16,173 nucleotides of DNA from contig JAJQCX010000016.1 in the NCBI GenBank assembly GCA_021202495.1, forward strand, positions 1 through 16,173, read 5' to 3'. Numbering within the stretch: the stretch's first letter is position 1; each line of letters opens with the position of its first letter. The translations under genes and the position numbers were made by a program. This document shows positions 1 to 7,278 of the stretch, in pieces. Under the pieces are notes generated by a model. It had not been told where the DNA came from, searched no databases, and was given only the letters and a program-made list of their open reading frames with translations. The DNA is from Clostridia bacterium. GTDB taxonomy: Bacteria; Bacillota; Clostridia; UMGS1883.

Positions 1-95
1 TTTCTATACACTTTTTTAAAATCAATGTAATAATTGTAATCCGTAATGCTGTTGCGGAAACCCGATAGCCAAGTATTAAAGTCACGTTTTCTCAT
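1..95 (-). CDS. Start of a DpnII/MboI-family type II restriction endonuclease (partial, same frame as the methyltransferase)
   Basis: From Met335 of the upstream frame (ATG at 95-93, minus strand), the 31 visible residues include DFNTWL, then ITDYNYYIDF and KKVYR. As I recall it, the N-terminus of R.DpnII has the same spacing of a (N)F..WL motif and a YYTDF.KVYKN motif; this was not aligned. GAGGTG sits 6 bases before the ATG, a good Shine-Dalgarno, so the endonuclease may be translated from its own start as well as, or instead of, as a fusion. In GATC systems a methyltransferase gene directly followed by the endonuclease gene is the usual order, which supports the call. The catalytic region lies outside the window. 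Confidence 0.7.
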   Translation of the reverse strand, partial: MRKRDFNTWLSGFRNSITDYNYYIDFKKVYR

Positions 96-1097
96 ATATG
101 ACACCTCAAAATCAGATATTAGAAGTTCTTTAATTTTGCCTCTTGATTCGCCGTTGCAATTTATCATGCGAGTGGCTTCAATGCGCTTGATTGCGTATTC
201 GGAATAAATATCGTCAAAAAAATTATCATTGGAATTTGTGTTTTTGGGGTCTGAGTTACTGAGCAAAACAAGTGCCCCTTTGTTAGAAATACGGTTTACA
301 AATTCGGCTAATTCCTTTTGCATGTTGTCGTCAAACAAATTTTCGGTATAAGCGGTAAAGCTTGCTGTTGATGTTAAAGGTCTGTAGGGAGGATCGAGAT
401 AGACAAAAGCACTTTCGTCAATAAAATCCTCCGAATCTTTATAATCCCCGCAAATGATTTTTACGTTTTGAAGTTTTTCCGAAACAGAATAAAGATTTTT
501 TTGATCACATATCAGAGGATTTTTGTAGTCACCCATAGGAACATTGAATAAGCCTTTTTTATTCACTCGGAAAAGTCCGTTAAAGCAGGTTTTGTTAAGA
601 AAGATCATGATGGCTGCCTTTTTAATTTTGTTGTTTTTTGAGATTTTCAGACTGTTGAATTCATTACGAATATTGATATAATATTGTTTTCTGTCAGGTG
701 GGTTTAGTGTGAGATATTCCGATTGATATGCAGTAAGAAGGCTTATAAGTTCGTTCACATCGTCTCGTATGACTATATATGCATTGATGAGTTCCGCGTT
801 TGTATCACTTATATAGATTTCATCTAAATGAAACGATGAAAGTATATCAAAAAGAACAGCGCCGCCGCCGACAAAAGGTTCTGCGTATTTGGTTATAGTA
901 CAACCGTCAAATGGATAATATTTCCTTATCTCGTTTAGAAGCTGACTTTTTCCGCCGGCCCATTTTAAAAATGGCTTTACACATGATGCGCTGCTGCCTT
1001 TATTTTTTGAATGAATATCAAAGGGAGAAGAATTGAGCGTAATAAGTCGTATGTTTTCTGATGATTGTGAATGGGTAAAGCAGTTCTTGGAAGACAA
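1..1097 (-). CDS. DpnM/Dam-like GATC adenine methyltransferase, fused in frame to a DpnII-like endonuclease (partial)
   Basis: The frame opens at a TTG (1097-1095) and stays open to the left edge (365 codons plus 2 bases), so the C-terminus is missing. Residues 43-50 read FLKWAGGK (SAM-binding motif at the N-terminus of D12-class N6-adenine methyltransferases), 75-80 FVGGGA and 235-238 DPPY (catalytic motif IV). The block at about 246-250 (SFTAY) and the ending at about 318-326 (SRGKIKELL) resemble the DpnM/MboI/Dam branch, so a GATC target is inferred. The TTG is chosen because AAAGGGGTG lies 8 bases upstream and a promoter fits behind it; a GTG three codons earlier is too close to that SD. 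The methyltransferase part is about 334 residues, longer than DpnM or Dam (about 280) because of a tail of some 40 residues before the first motif. No stop follows: the frame continues through Met335 into a DpnII-endonuclease-like segment. The region is A+T-rich, suggesting transfer. Confidence 0.9.
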   Translation of the reverse strand, partial: MSSKNCFTHSQSSENIRLITLNSSPFDIHSKNKGSSASCVKPFLKWAGGKSQLLNEIRKYYPFDGCTITKYAEPFVGGGAVLFDILSSFHLDEIYISDTNAELINAYIVIRDDVNELISLLTAYQSEYLTLNPPDRKQYYINIRNEFNSLKISKNNKIKKAAIMIFLNKTCFNGLFRVNKKGLFNVPMGDYKNPLICDQKNLYSVSEKLQNVKIICGDYKDSEDFIDESAFVYLDPPYRPLTSTASFTAYTENLFDDNMQKELAEFVNRISNKGALVLLSNSDPKNTNSNDNFFDDIYSEYAIKRIEATRMINCNGESRGKIKELLISDFEVSYMRKRDFNTWLSGFRNSITDYNYYIDFKKVYR

Positions 1098-1129
1098 TAT
1101 AAACACACCCCTTTGAATTCTTAATAATT

Positions 1130-1158
1130 ATTATAGAGCATCTTGAAATTAAAAGCAA
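1130..1158 (-). promoter_or_regulatory. Sigma-A promoter of the restriction-modification gene
   Basis: On the minus strand, TTGCTT (1158-1153), a 17-base spacer and a perfect TATAAT (1135-1130). The expected transcription start is near 1123, giving a leader of about 25 bases that contains the AAAGGGGTG ribosome site (1114-1106) and leads to the TTG start at 1097. It faces away from the rqcH promoter 34 bases further on. No controller (C) protein gene is visible between them. Confidence 0.65.
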
Positions 1159-1191
1159 CAGTTTTCTGCCCGAAAGAGACAAAATGAAATA

Positions 1192-1220
1192 TTGAAAAGA
1201 TGTACGATATCATATATAAT
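1192..1220 (+). promoter_or_regulatory. Sigma-A promoter of rqcH
   Basis: TTGAAA (1192-1197), a spacer of exactly 17 bases and TATAAT (1215-1220). Transcription should begin near 1227, just upstream of AAAGGAG (1236-1242) and the ATG at 1252. A longer open frame could begin with the TTG at 1192, but that codon is part of the -35 element, so the promoter fixes the true start downstream. Confidence 0.8.
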
Positions 1221-1251
1221 AGGAGCAGCAAAGACAAAGGAGAAGAATGTT

Positions 1252-3018
1252 ATGGCGATGGATGCTATTGCGGTGAGGGCGGTTGCCGCGGAAATTGACG
1301 AGGGGATTGCGGGAGGAAAAATTGAAAAGATTTATCAGCCGGAGCGCGACGAGGTTATGCTGACGATTCGGACGAAGGACGGGGCGAAAAGGCTTGTGAT
1401 AAGCGCGAACAGCGCAAATCCGAGAATTTATTTGACGCAGTTTGCAAAGGAAAATCCGTCGGAGCCGCCGATGTTTTGCATGCTGATGAGAAAGCATTTG
1501 ACGGGCGGGAGGATTGTGAAGGTCGGTCAGGTGGGCTTTGAGAGGATTATTGACATTGAAATTGAGGCGCGAAGCGAACTGGGCGACAATGTGACAAAGC
1601 ATTTGATGTGCGAAATAATGGGCAAAAATTCAAACATTATGTTAACCGATGCGGCGGGCAAGATAACCGACGCGGTAAAGCACGTCGACATGACGGTAAG
1701 CCGCGAGAGAAATGTCTTTCCGGGGCTCACATACACTTTGCCTCCGGCGGCGGACAGGAGAAATCCGCTTGAAATGACGAGCGGAGACTTTTTGGAAGAG
1801 CTCAATGCCGCGGGTGAGGGAAAGACGATTGACAAGGCGCTTGTCGCGCGGGTCGGGGGGATAAGCCCCCTCGCGGCGCGGGAGGCGGCGTTTCGTGCAA
1901 TCGGGCAGGCGGATATTAAAATGGGCGAAATGAGCGGTGAGGAAAAAGAAAAAACGGCGGAGGAATTTGAAAAAATGTTTGCCCGCGTTAGAAATGGTGA
2001 TTTTTCGCCGTCTGTTATATACAAGACGGGGGAGGATCGCCCGGCGGATTTTGCGGCGATTGAGATAAAGCAGTTCGGCGGGGGCTTTGCTGTTGTGAAA
2101 AAAGCTTCCGTATGCGAGGCGATGGAGGCGTTTTACCGCGAAAGGGACGTTGCCGAAAGGATGCGCTCGCGTTCATATGCGCTGATGAAAACCGTAAACG
2201 CGCACATTGAGAGGATGAGAAAGAAGATTGTCATTTTGTCGGACACGTTGGCGGACGCCAAGGAGCGGGAAAAATACCGCGTGGCGGGAGATATTGTGAC
2301 GGCGAATCTGTACAGGATGAAAAACGGGGATAAGGAGCTTCGGGCGGTTAATTTTTATGACGAGGAGCAGAGAGAAATCGTCATAAAATTGGATGAGGCG
2401 AAGTCGCCCGCGAAAAATGCGCAGATGTATTACAAAAAATACGCCAAGGCGAAAAACGCCGAGACGGAGGCGGCAAAGCAGATTGAGCAGGCGAGCGCGG
2501 AGCTTGAATACCTCGAAAGTGTGGCAAATGAGATTGAGAGGGCAAAAACGCCGTCGGAGCTTGAAGAAATAACGGGCGAGCTTGCCGCGGCGGGGCTGAT
2601 AAAGAGAGCGGAAAAAGGGAAAAAGGCGGCGAAGAAACCCAAGATAAGCGCGCCTGAGGAATATGAATACATGGGCTACACAATTTATTCCGGGAAAAAC
2701 AATCTGCAAAACGATTATCTGACGATGAAAACGGGGCGGGCAAACGATTTGTGGCTGCACACAAAAAATATACCCGGCTCTCACGTTTTGGTGAAATATC
2801 AGGGCGAGGCTTTTCCGAATGAGGTCATAAACGCGGCGGCGATTGCTGCGGCGACAAACAGCAAGGGCGCGGCGGCGCCGAAGGTTGACGTTGATTACTG
2901 CCCGGTGAGCCATGTGCGAAAGCCGAACGGCGCGAAGGCGGGAATGGTCATTTATGAGGGATATAACACGGCGTCAGTTGTGCCGGACGCGAAATTTTGC
3001 GCGGAGATTAGAAAATAA
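1252..3018 (+). CDS. rqcH: RqcH / NFACT-family ribosome quality control protein (FbpA-like)
   Basis: Predicted 588 residues, close to the usual 560-590. Family knowledge: bacterial RqcH binds 50S subunits carrying an obstructed peptidyl-tRNA and recruits Ala-tRNA to add a C-terminal poly-alanine degradation tag; older annotations call it a fibronectin-binding protein. An NFACT-N region covers about 1-175 (FCMLMRKHL, residues 75-83), a charged helical and coiled-coil middle covers about 260-455, and the NFACT-R domain at about 470-580 has YTIYSGKNNLQND, DLWLHTKN and PGSHV. ATG 1252 is chosen over an upstream TTG because AAAGGAG lies 9 bases before it and the promoter overlaps the upstream extension. 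The pair that is Asp97-Arg98 in Bacillus reads Glu97-Arg98 here. Apparently monocistronic. Confidence 0.93.
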   Translation: MAMDAIAVRAVAAEIDEGIAGGKIEKIYQPERDEVMLTIRTKDGAKRLVISANSANPRIYLTQFAKENPSEPPMFCMLMRKHLTGGRIVKVGQVGFERIIDIEIEARSELGDNVTKHLMCEIMGKNSNIMLTDAAGKITDAVKHVDMTVSRERNVFPGLTYTLPPAADRRNPLEMTSGDFLEELNAAGEGKTIDKALVARVGGISPLAAREAAFRAIGQADIKMGEMSGEEKEKTAEEFEKMFARVRNGDFSPSVIYKTGEDRPADFAAIEIKQFGGGFAVVKKASVCEAMEAFYRERDVAERMRSRSYALMKTVNAHIERMRKKIVILSDTLADAKEREKYRVAGDIVTANLYRMKNGDKELRAVNFYDEEQREIVIKLDEAKSPAKNAQMYYKKYAKAKNAETEAAKQIEQASAELEYLESVANEIERAKTPSELEEITGELAAAGLIKRAEKGKKAAKKPKISAPEEYEYMGYTIYSGKNNLQNDYLTMKTGRANDLWLHTKNIPGSHVLVKYQGEAFPNEVINAAAIAAATNSKGAAAPKVDVDYCPVSHVRKPNGAKAGMVIYEGYNTASVVPDAKFCAEIRK

Positions 3019-3070
3019 CGGCTAAGGTGAAGCCTTTTAAAGATGTGCTCTGCTTTCGCTAAAATTCAAG

Positions 3071-3099
3071 TTGCGTTTTTGTAGAATATTTGTTATACT
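3071..3099 (+). promoter_or_regulatory. Sigma-A promoter of the DUF4177-like gene
   Basis: TTGCGT (3071-3076), 17-base spacer, TATACT (3094-3099). The expected start near 3106 leaves a short leader holding AAGGAAA before the ATG at 3141. It gives the small gene its own transcript rather than relying on rqcH. Confidence 0.65.
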
Positions 3100-3140
3100 T
3101 AAAACATATATAAAACGTACAAAAGAAAGGAAATTGTGAT

Positions 3141-3407
3141 ATGCCTAATTACACCGATTCATCAACATTTTCAATGGCGTCGGGAAAAGACCATCCGTAT
3201 GTAGTCCTTCAAGTTACGCTAAAGGAAAAATTCTTTGGCACAGGTTCGGGAAATCTTACTGAGCTTGAGGACGCAATAAACACACAGGCTGCAAAGGGCT
3301 ACCGTTTGCACACAATCACTACAGCCAACGGCGGCAGCAAAGGTTTTGGCGGCGGAGACCGCATTCAGGCAACACTTGTATTTGAAAAGATAGGAATGCA
3401 TGCTTAA
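3141..3407 (+). CDS. Small DUF4177-like protein, function unknown
   Basis: Encodes 88 residues with no signal peptide or membrane segment. The body has the pattern of DUF4177 proteins: a strand near the start (YVVLQV, about 20-25), an Asn-Leu-Glu helix with a (K)GY turn (LTELEDAINTQAAKGYRLH, about 40-58), a Gly-rich loop (GGSKGFGGG, about 64-72) and a closing strand ending in LVFEK (about 79-83). The role of the family is not known. Its codon use is more mixed and less G/C-ending than the flanking rqcH and cysS. AAGG lies 10 bases before the ATG, and it has its own promoter. The DUF4177 match is by pattern only. Confidence 0.7.
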   Translation: MPNYTDSSTFSMASGKDHPYVVLQVTLKEKFFGTGSGNLTELEDAINTQAAKGYRLHTITTANGGSKGFGGGDRIQATLVFEKIGMHA

Positions 3408-3533
3408 AAGGTTATGTTCAATCTGAATTTGGATGCGGAAAGTAACATTTCAGCTTTGCAATGACGATGTCCCCGTGTTCAACCGTGAAACAGCTGAACT
3501 GCACAATTACTTCCCCGCTTGAGGCTATTTTTT

Positions 3534-3555
3534 GAAAAAAACAGTTGTTTTTTTC
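3534..3555. repeat. Perfect 9-bp inverted repeat upstream of cysS
   Basis: GAAAAAAAC (3534-3542) and GTTTTTTTC (3547-3555) are exact reverse complements around the 4-base loop AGTT. The right arm covers the -35 hexamer of the cysS promoter (3545-3550). It could be a protein-binding site, a weak terminator for the upstream gene, or only an A/T-tract coincidence. Confidence 0.55.
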
Positions 3556-3573
3556 GGAGATATATTATATAAT
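3545..3573 (+). promoter_or_regulatory. Sigma-A promoter of the cysS operon
   Basis: TTGTTT (3545-3550), 17-base spacer, TATAAT (3568-3573). The expected start near 3580 gives a leader of about 28 bases carrying GGGAG before the ATG at 3608. No T-box or other leader structure fits in so short a leader. Confidence 0.75.
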
Positions 3574-3607
3574 GAACAAAGTATAGGCAGATGGGAGAAA
3601 TACGCGT

Positions 3608-4990
3608 ATGAAGCTGTACAACACGATGACGAGGACGAAGGAGGAATTTGTGCCTATCCGCGAGGGCGAGGTTAAGATGTACTCCTGCGGGCCGACGGTA
3701 TATAATTATTTCCACCTCGGGAACGCGAGGCCGTTCATCGTTTTCGACACGTTGAGAAATTATCTTGAATACAGAGGCTACAAGGTGACGTTTGTGCAAA
3801 ATTTCACGGACGTTGACGACAAGCTGATAAAAAAATCGAAAGAGGAAGGCATTTCGGTCGGGGAAATCGCGGATAAATATATCGTGGAGTATTTCACCGA
3901 CGCGGAAGGGCTGGGAATAAGAAAGGCGACGTACCACCCGAGAGCGACGGAAAACATAGACGCGATAATCGCGATTGTGGAAAAGCTTATCGAAAAAGGG
4001 CACGCCTACGAGGTTGACGGGGATGTATATTTCTCGGTGAAGAGCGACCCCGATTACGGCAAGCTTTCGCATAAGCCGTTGGACGACCTTATGGAGGGCG
4101 TCAGAAAAGAGCTCGAAGAGGGCAAGCGCGACGCGGCGGATTTTGCGCTGTGGAAAAAGCGCAAGGACGACGAAATAGGCTGGGAAAGTCCGTGGGGCAT
4201 AGGTCGTCCGGGCTGGCACATCGAGTGCAGCGCGATGGTCAATAAATATTTGGGCGAGACGATTGACATACATTCCGGCGGCGTCGATTTGGTCTTCCCA
4301 CACCACGAAAATGAGATTGCGCAGAGCGAATGCGCAAACGGAGCACCGTTCGCGCACTATTGGCTGCACAACGGATTTATCACGATTGACAACGAAAAAA
4401 TGAGCAAGTCCGCCGGCAACTTCTTCACGGTGCGCGACATTGCGAAAAAATACGACTATGAGGTTATACGATTCTTCATGCTGTCGGCGCATTACAGAAG
4501 CCCGATTAATTTCTCGGACGAGCTGATGAACGCGGCAAAGACGAGCTTGGAGAGGATATATAACTGCCTTGATAATTTGGACTTTCTTCTGAAAGCCGCG
4601 CCGGAGGGCGAGGCGGATGAAAAAGTAGTGAAAGCGATGGAGGACGCGAAGGCGAAATTCATCGAGGCGATGGACGACGATTTGAACACGGCGAACGCGT
4701 TGAGCGCGATTTTTGAGGCGGTGCGCTTTGTAAACGGCGAGAGCGGCATGACGAAAGCCTCGGCACAGTGCGCGAAAGAGACAATCCTTGAAATGGGCGG
4801 TGTTCTGGGGCTTTTGAAAAAGAGCAAATCAGAGGACATCGACGAGAGGATAACGGCGCTCATCGAGGAGCGGCAAGCGGCGCGAAAGGCGAAAAACTTT
4901 AAGCGCGCCGACGAGATACGCGACGCGCTCAAGGCGGAGGGTATTGTGCTTGAAGATACGCCGCAGGGCGTGAAATGGAGAAAAGTGTGA
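3608..4990 (+). CDS. cysS: Cysteinyl-tRNA synthetase
   Basis: 460 residues, the normal length for this class I synthetase, which charges tRNA-Cys in the cytoplasm. The HIGH-type motif is HLGN (36-39), the KMSKS motif is at 264-268, and the zinc ligands expected from the E. coli enzyme are present as Cys27, Cys207, His232 and Glu236. The C-terminal part (about 340-460) is the helical and tRNA-binding region and ends in a normal GVKWRKV-type tail. GGGAG lies about 10 bases before the ATG. The stop TGA shares its last base with the mrnC ATG, so the two are probably translationally coupled. First gene of an operon running to the transketolase genes. Confidence 0.97.
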   Translation: MKLYNTMTRTKEEFVPIREGEVKMYSCGPTVYNYFHLGNARPFIVFDTLRNYLEYRGYKVTFVQNFTDVDDKLIKKSKEEGISVGEIADKYIVEYFTDAEGLGIRKATYHPRATENIDAIIAIVEKLIEKGHAYEVDGDVYFSVKSDPDYGKLSHKPLDDLMEGVRKELEEGKRDAADFALWKKRKDDEIGWESPWGIGRPGWHIECSAMVNKYLGETIDIHSGGVDLVFPHHENEIAQSECANGAPFAHYWLHNGFITIDNEKMSKSAGNFFTVRDIAKKYDYEVIRFFMLSAHYRSPINFSDELMNAAKTSLERIYNCLDNLDFLLKAAPEGEADEKVVKAMEDAKAKFIEAMDDDLNTANALSAIFEAVRFVNGESGMTKASAQCAKETILEMGGVLGLLKKSKSEDIDERITALIEERQAARKAKNFKRADEIRDALKAEGIVLEDTPQGVKWRKV

Positions 4991-5391
4991 TGTTCGGAGC
5001 GGAAAAGCTTAATCCGAGAGAATATTCGCCGGTGGCGCTGGCATATATCGGCGACAGCGTGTACGACGTTTTTGTGCGCACGCGCGTCATGGAAGGCGGC
5101 GACCGCCATGTGCGCGATTTGCACCGCGACGCGATAAAGGTCGTTTCGGCGGCGGCGCAGGCAAGGAGCGTACATAACATAGAAGAAATGCTGACCGATG
5201 AAGAAAAGGGCGTTTTGATGCGCGGGAGGAATGCGAAAAGCGGCACTCCGCCGAAAAACGCCGATGTGGTTGATTACAGATGGGCAACCGGCTTTGAGAC
5301 GCTGGTAGGATATTTATATCTCGACGGCAAAATCGAAAGGCTGGAAGAAATATTAAATGCGGCATATTTAAACAAGGAGGATAAACGATGA
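4990..5391 (+). CDS. mrnC: Mini-ribonuclease III (MrnC)
   Basis: 133 residues, the size of Mini-III enzymes: an RNase III catalytic domain without a dsRNA-binding domain, which in Bacillus subtilis matures 23S rRNA. Diagnostic stretches are ALAYIGDSVYDVFVR (16-30, catalytic Asp22), the DLHR segment, and RGRNAKSGTPPKN followed by the RWATGFETLVGYLYL helix with the second acidic site. The start could be the ATG at 4975 inside cysS, but the ATG at 4990 is preferred: GGAG (4977-4980) lies 9 bases before it and it overlaps the cysS stop by one base. Its end overlaps the next gene by 4 bases (ATGA). The pairing with cysS is common in Firmicutes. Confidence 0.95.
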   Translation: MFGAEKLNPREYSPVALAYIGDSVYDVFVRTRVMEGGDRHVRDLHRDAIKVVSAAAQARSVHNIEEMLTDEEKGVLMRGRNAKSGTPPKNADVVDYRWATGFETLVGYLYLDGKIERLEEILNAAYLNKEDKR

Positions 5392-6221
5392 ACAAGAATG
5401 AAATTGCGCTTCACGCCTATCAGGCAAGGAAAACGGCTCTCACGGGCATTTACAACGCGCAATCGGGTCATCCGGGCGGAAGCTTGTCGATATGCGACAT
5501 TCTTTCCGTGCTTTACTTTGAGGTGATGAACGTTGACCCGGCAAATCCGAAGATGGAAGACCGCGACAGATTTGTGCTGTCGAAGGGGCACTGTGCGCCG
5601 GCACTGTACGCAATGCTGGCGGAAAAAGGGTATTTCCCGCGCTCTGATGTGTACACGCTTCGCCAAACGAACAGCTACATTCAGGGACATCCCGACATGA
5701 AGGGCATTCCCGGAATTGACATGTCGACCGGCTCACTCGGACAGGGCATCAGCGCGGCGAACGGAATGGCGCTTGCGGGCAAGCTTAAGGACAAGGATTA
5801 CAGGGTTTATACCATTTTGGGCGACGGCGAGCTTGAGGAAGGTCAGGTTTGGGAGGCTGCAATGTTTGCAGCGCACTACAAGCTCGACAATCTTACGGCG
5901 TTTGTCGACAACAACGGCCTTCAGATTGACGGCAAGATTACCGACGTTATGAACAGCGAGCCGATTGACGAAAAGTTCAGAGCGTTCGGCTGGAACGTTA
6001 TCGTTATCGACGCGCACGATTATGACGAAATTCTTGACGCGGTGAACGAGGCGAAGGAAACAAAGGGCAGACCGACGATGATTGTTGCCAAGAGCGTAAA
6101 GGGCAAGGGCGTTTCGTTTATGGAAAACAACCCCGCATGGCACGGCGCTGCGCCGAAGAAGGAAGAATTTGAAAAGGCAATCGCCGAGCTTGACGCGGTG
6201 ATTTCAAACCTTAAAGCGTAA
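5388..6221 (+). CDS. tkt: Transketolase, N-terminal (thiamine diphosphate-binding) subunit
   Basis: 277 residues covering only the pyrophosphate-binding half of transketolase. The thiamine diphosphate and metal motif GDGE (145-148) is followed about 30 residues later by the closing VDNN (173-176). Also typical are SGHPGGSLS (26-34), SKGHCAPALYA (65-75) and TGSLGQG (114-120). With the next gene it forms the split form of the enzyme, common in Clostridia and archaea, which moves two-carbon ketol units in the non-oxidative pentose phosphate pathway. AAGGAGG (5374-5380) lies 7 bases before the ATG, and the start overlaps the mrnC stop. Confidence 0.95.
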   Translation: MNKNEIALHAYQARKTALTGIYNAQSGHPGGSLSICDILSVLYFEVMNVDPANPKMEDRDRFVLSKGHCAPALYAMLAEKGYFPRSDVYTLRQTNSYIQGHPDMKGIPGIDMSTGSLGQGISAANGMALAGKLKDKDYRVYTILGDGELEEGQVWEAAMFAAHYKLDNLTAFVDNNGLQIDGKITDVMNSEPIDEKFRAFGWNVIVIDAHDYDEILDAVNEAKETKGRPTMIVAKSVKGKGVSFMENNPAWHGAAPKKEEFEKAIAELDAVISNLKA

Positions 6222-6237
6222 GAGGGGGAAGAAATAA

Positions 6238-7179
6238 ATGGCTGAGAAAAGAGCTACAAGAGAAAGCTACGGCATGGCGTTGGCGGAGCTTGGCGAAAAA
6301 TATGACATACTCGTTATGGACGCCGATTTGTCGAAATCGACAAAGACGGATATGTTTAAAAAGAAATTTCCCGAAAGATTTATAAATACCGGTATTGCCG
6401 AGGGCAACATGATGGCGACGGCTGCGGGTATCGCAACAACGGGAAGAGTTGTTTTTGCGTCGTCGTTTGCAATGTTTGCGGCGGGACGCGCGTTTGAGCA
6501 GATAAGAAACTCGATATGCTATCCGAACCTCAACGTGAAGATAGGTGCGACGCACGCGGGCATTTCGGTAGGCGAGGACGGTGCGAGCCACCAGTGCCTT
6601 GAGGACATTGGCATTATGAGAACGCTGCCCAACATGGTTATCATCAATCCTGCCGATCACATCGAGGCGACGGCGGCGGTTGAAGCTGCGATTTTGCACG
6701 ACGGCCCGGTTTATCTGAGATTCGGACGCCTTGCGGTGGAGCAGATTTTCGACAGCGAAACATATAAGTTTGAGCTCGGCAAGGGCGTTACAATTTCCGA
6801 GGGCACGGACGCGACGATTATCGCGACGGGTCTTATGGTTCCGGAGGCAATCGAGGCGGCAAAGCTTTTGAAAAACGAAGGCATTGACGCGGGCGTTATA
6901 AACATTCACACGATAAAGCCCATCGACAAGGACATTATCGCAAAGGCTGCGGCAAAGACCGGCGCGATTGTGACTGCGGAAGAGCACAACGTTATCGGCG
7001 GATTGGGAAGCGCCGTTGCGGAGGTTCTTTGCGAAACGTGCCCCGTGCCGATGTTGAGAGTGGGCACACAGGACGTGTTCGGCAGAAGCGGCAAGCCGAA
7101 GGAGCTGCTTGAAATATACGGCTTGACGGCGGCAAATATTGCGGAAACCGTTAAAAAGGCGATTGCGCTGAAGAAATAA
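6238..7179 (+). CDS. tkt: Transketolase, C-terminal subunit
   Basis: 313 residues with the pyrimidine-binding and C-terminal domains that complement the preceding gene. The catalytic Glu of the PYR domain is Glu55 in GIAEGNM (52-58). FASSFAMF (73-80), the loop GATHAGISVGEDGASHQ (103-119) and PVYLRFGR (157-164) are typical of transketolase and related enzymes. The C-terminal third (about 190-313) is the transketolase C domain, with EEHN and GGLGSAVAEV. It starts 16 bases after the N-subunit stop with a GAGGGGG ribosome site, and is the last gene before the terminator. Confidence 0.95.
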   Translation: MAEKRATRESYGMALAELGEKYDILVMDADLSKSTKTDMFKKKFPERFINTGIAEGNMMATAAGIATTGRVVFASSFAMFAAGRAFEQIRNSICYPNLNVKIGATHAGISVGEDGASHQCLEDIGIMRTLPNMVIINPADHIEATAAVEAAILHDGPVYLRFGRLAVEQIFDSETYKFELGKGVTISEGTDATIIATGLMVPEAIEAAKLLKNEGIDAGVINIHTIKPIDKDIIAKAAAKTGAIVTAEEHNVIGGLGSAVAEVLCETCPVPMLRVGTQDVFGRSGKPKELLEIYGLTAANIAETVKKAIALKK

Positions 7180-7205
7180 GATATTGTAAAATATTAAAAT
7201 TGAAA

Positions 7206-7236
7206 CGGAGCTGCTTTGGGGCGGCTCTGTTTTTTT
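7206..7236 (+). terminator. Intrinsic terminator of the cysS-transketolase operon
   Basis: Stem CGGAGCTGC (7206-7214) pairs with GCGGCTCTG (7221-7229), 9 bp including two G-U pairs, with a 6-base loop and then seven T (7230-7236). It lies 26 bases after the transketolase stop. Confidence 0.85.
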
Positions 7237-7238
7237 GC

Positions 7239-7273
7239 AGTGTGGAGTTTGAAGTGTGGAGTGTGGAGTTGAG
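7239..7273. repeat. Degenerate heptamer tandem repeat, five units
   Basis: Directly after the terminator come five consecutive 7-base units, each beginning AGT. Units 1, 3 and 4 are identical (AGTGTGG); units 2 and 5 are variants (AGTTTGA, AGTTGAG). Two bases separate the repeat from the terminator T-run. A related tract with the same period lies at 13011-13038. Confidence 0.65.
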
Positions 7274-7278
7274 GAATG

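Noticed and set aside
1192..1251. Upstream extension of rqcH from a TTG at 1192 (608 residues)
   Set aside because: The TTG is the -35 box of a consensus promoter and TATAAT lies within the extension. AAAGGAG and ATG at 1236-1254 give the family-typical N-terminus.
2173..2913. Long minus-strand open frame (246 residues) inside rqcH, and similar antisense frames under cysS, pcrA, transketolase and baiN-like genes
   Set aside because: These are shadows caused by the G/C-ending codons of the real genes. They lack ribosome sites, family motifs and sensible composition (rich in Arg, Leu and His).
3019..3042. Possible terminator after rqcH (GGCT...AGCC then TTTT)
   Set aside because: Only a 4-bp stem and a short T-run; too weak to call.
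3414..3464. Tiny open frame (16 codons) after the DUF4177-like gene
   Set aside because: No ribosome site, no recognisable product and chance length; the rest of 3408-3533 shows nothing clear.
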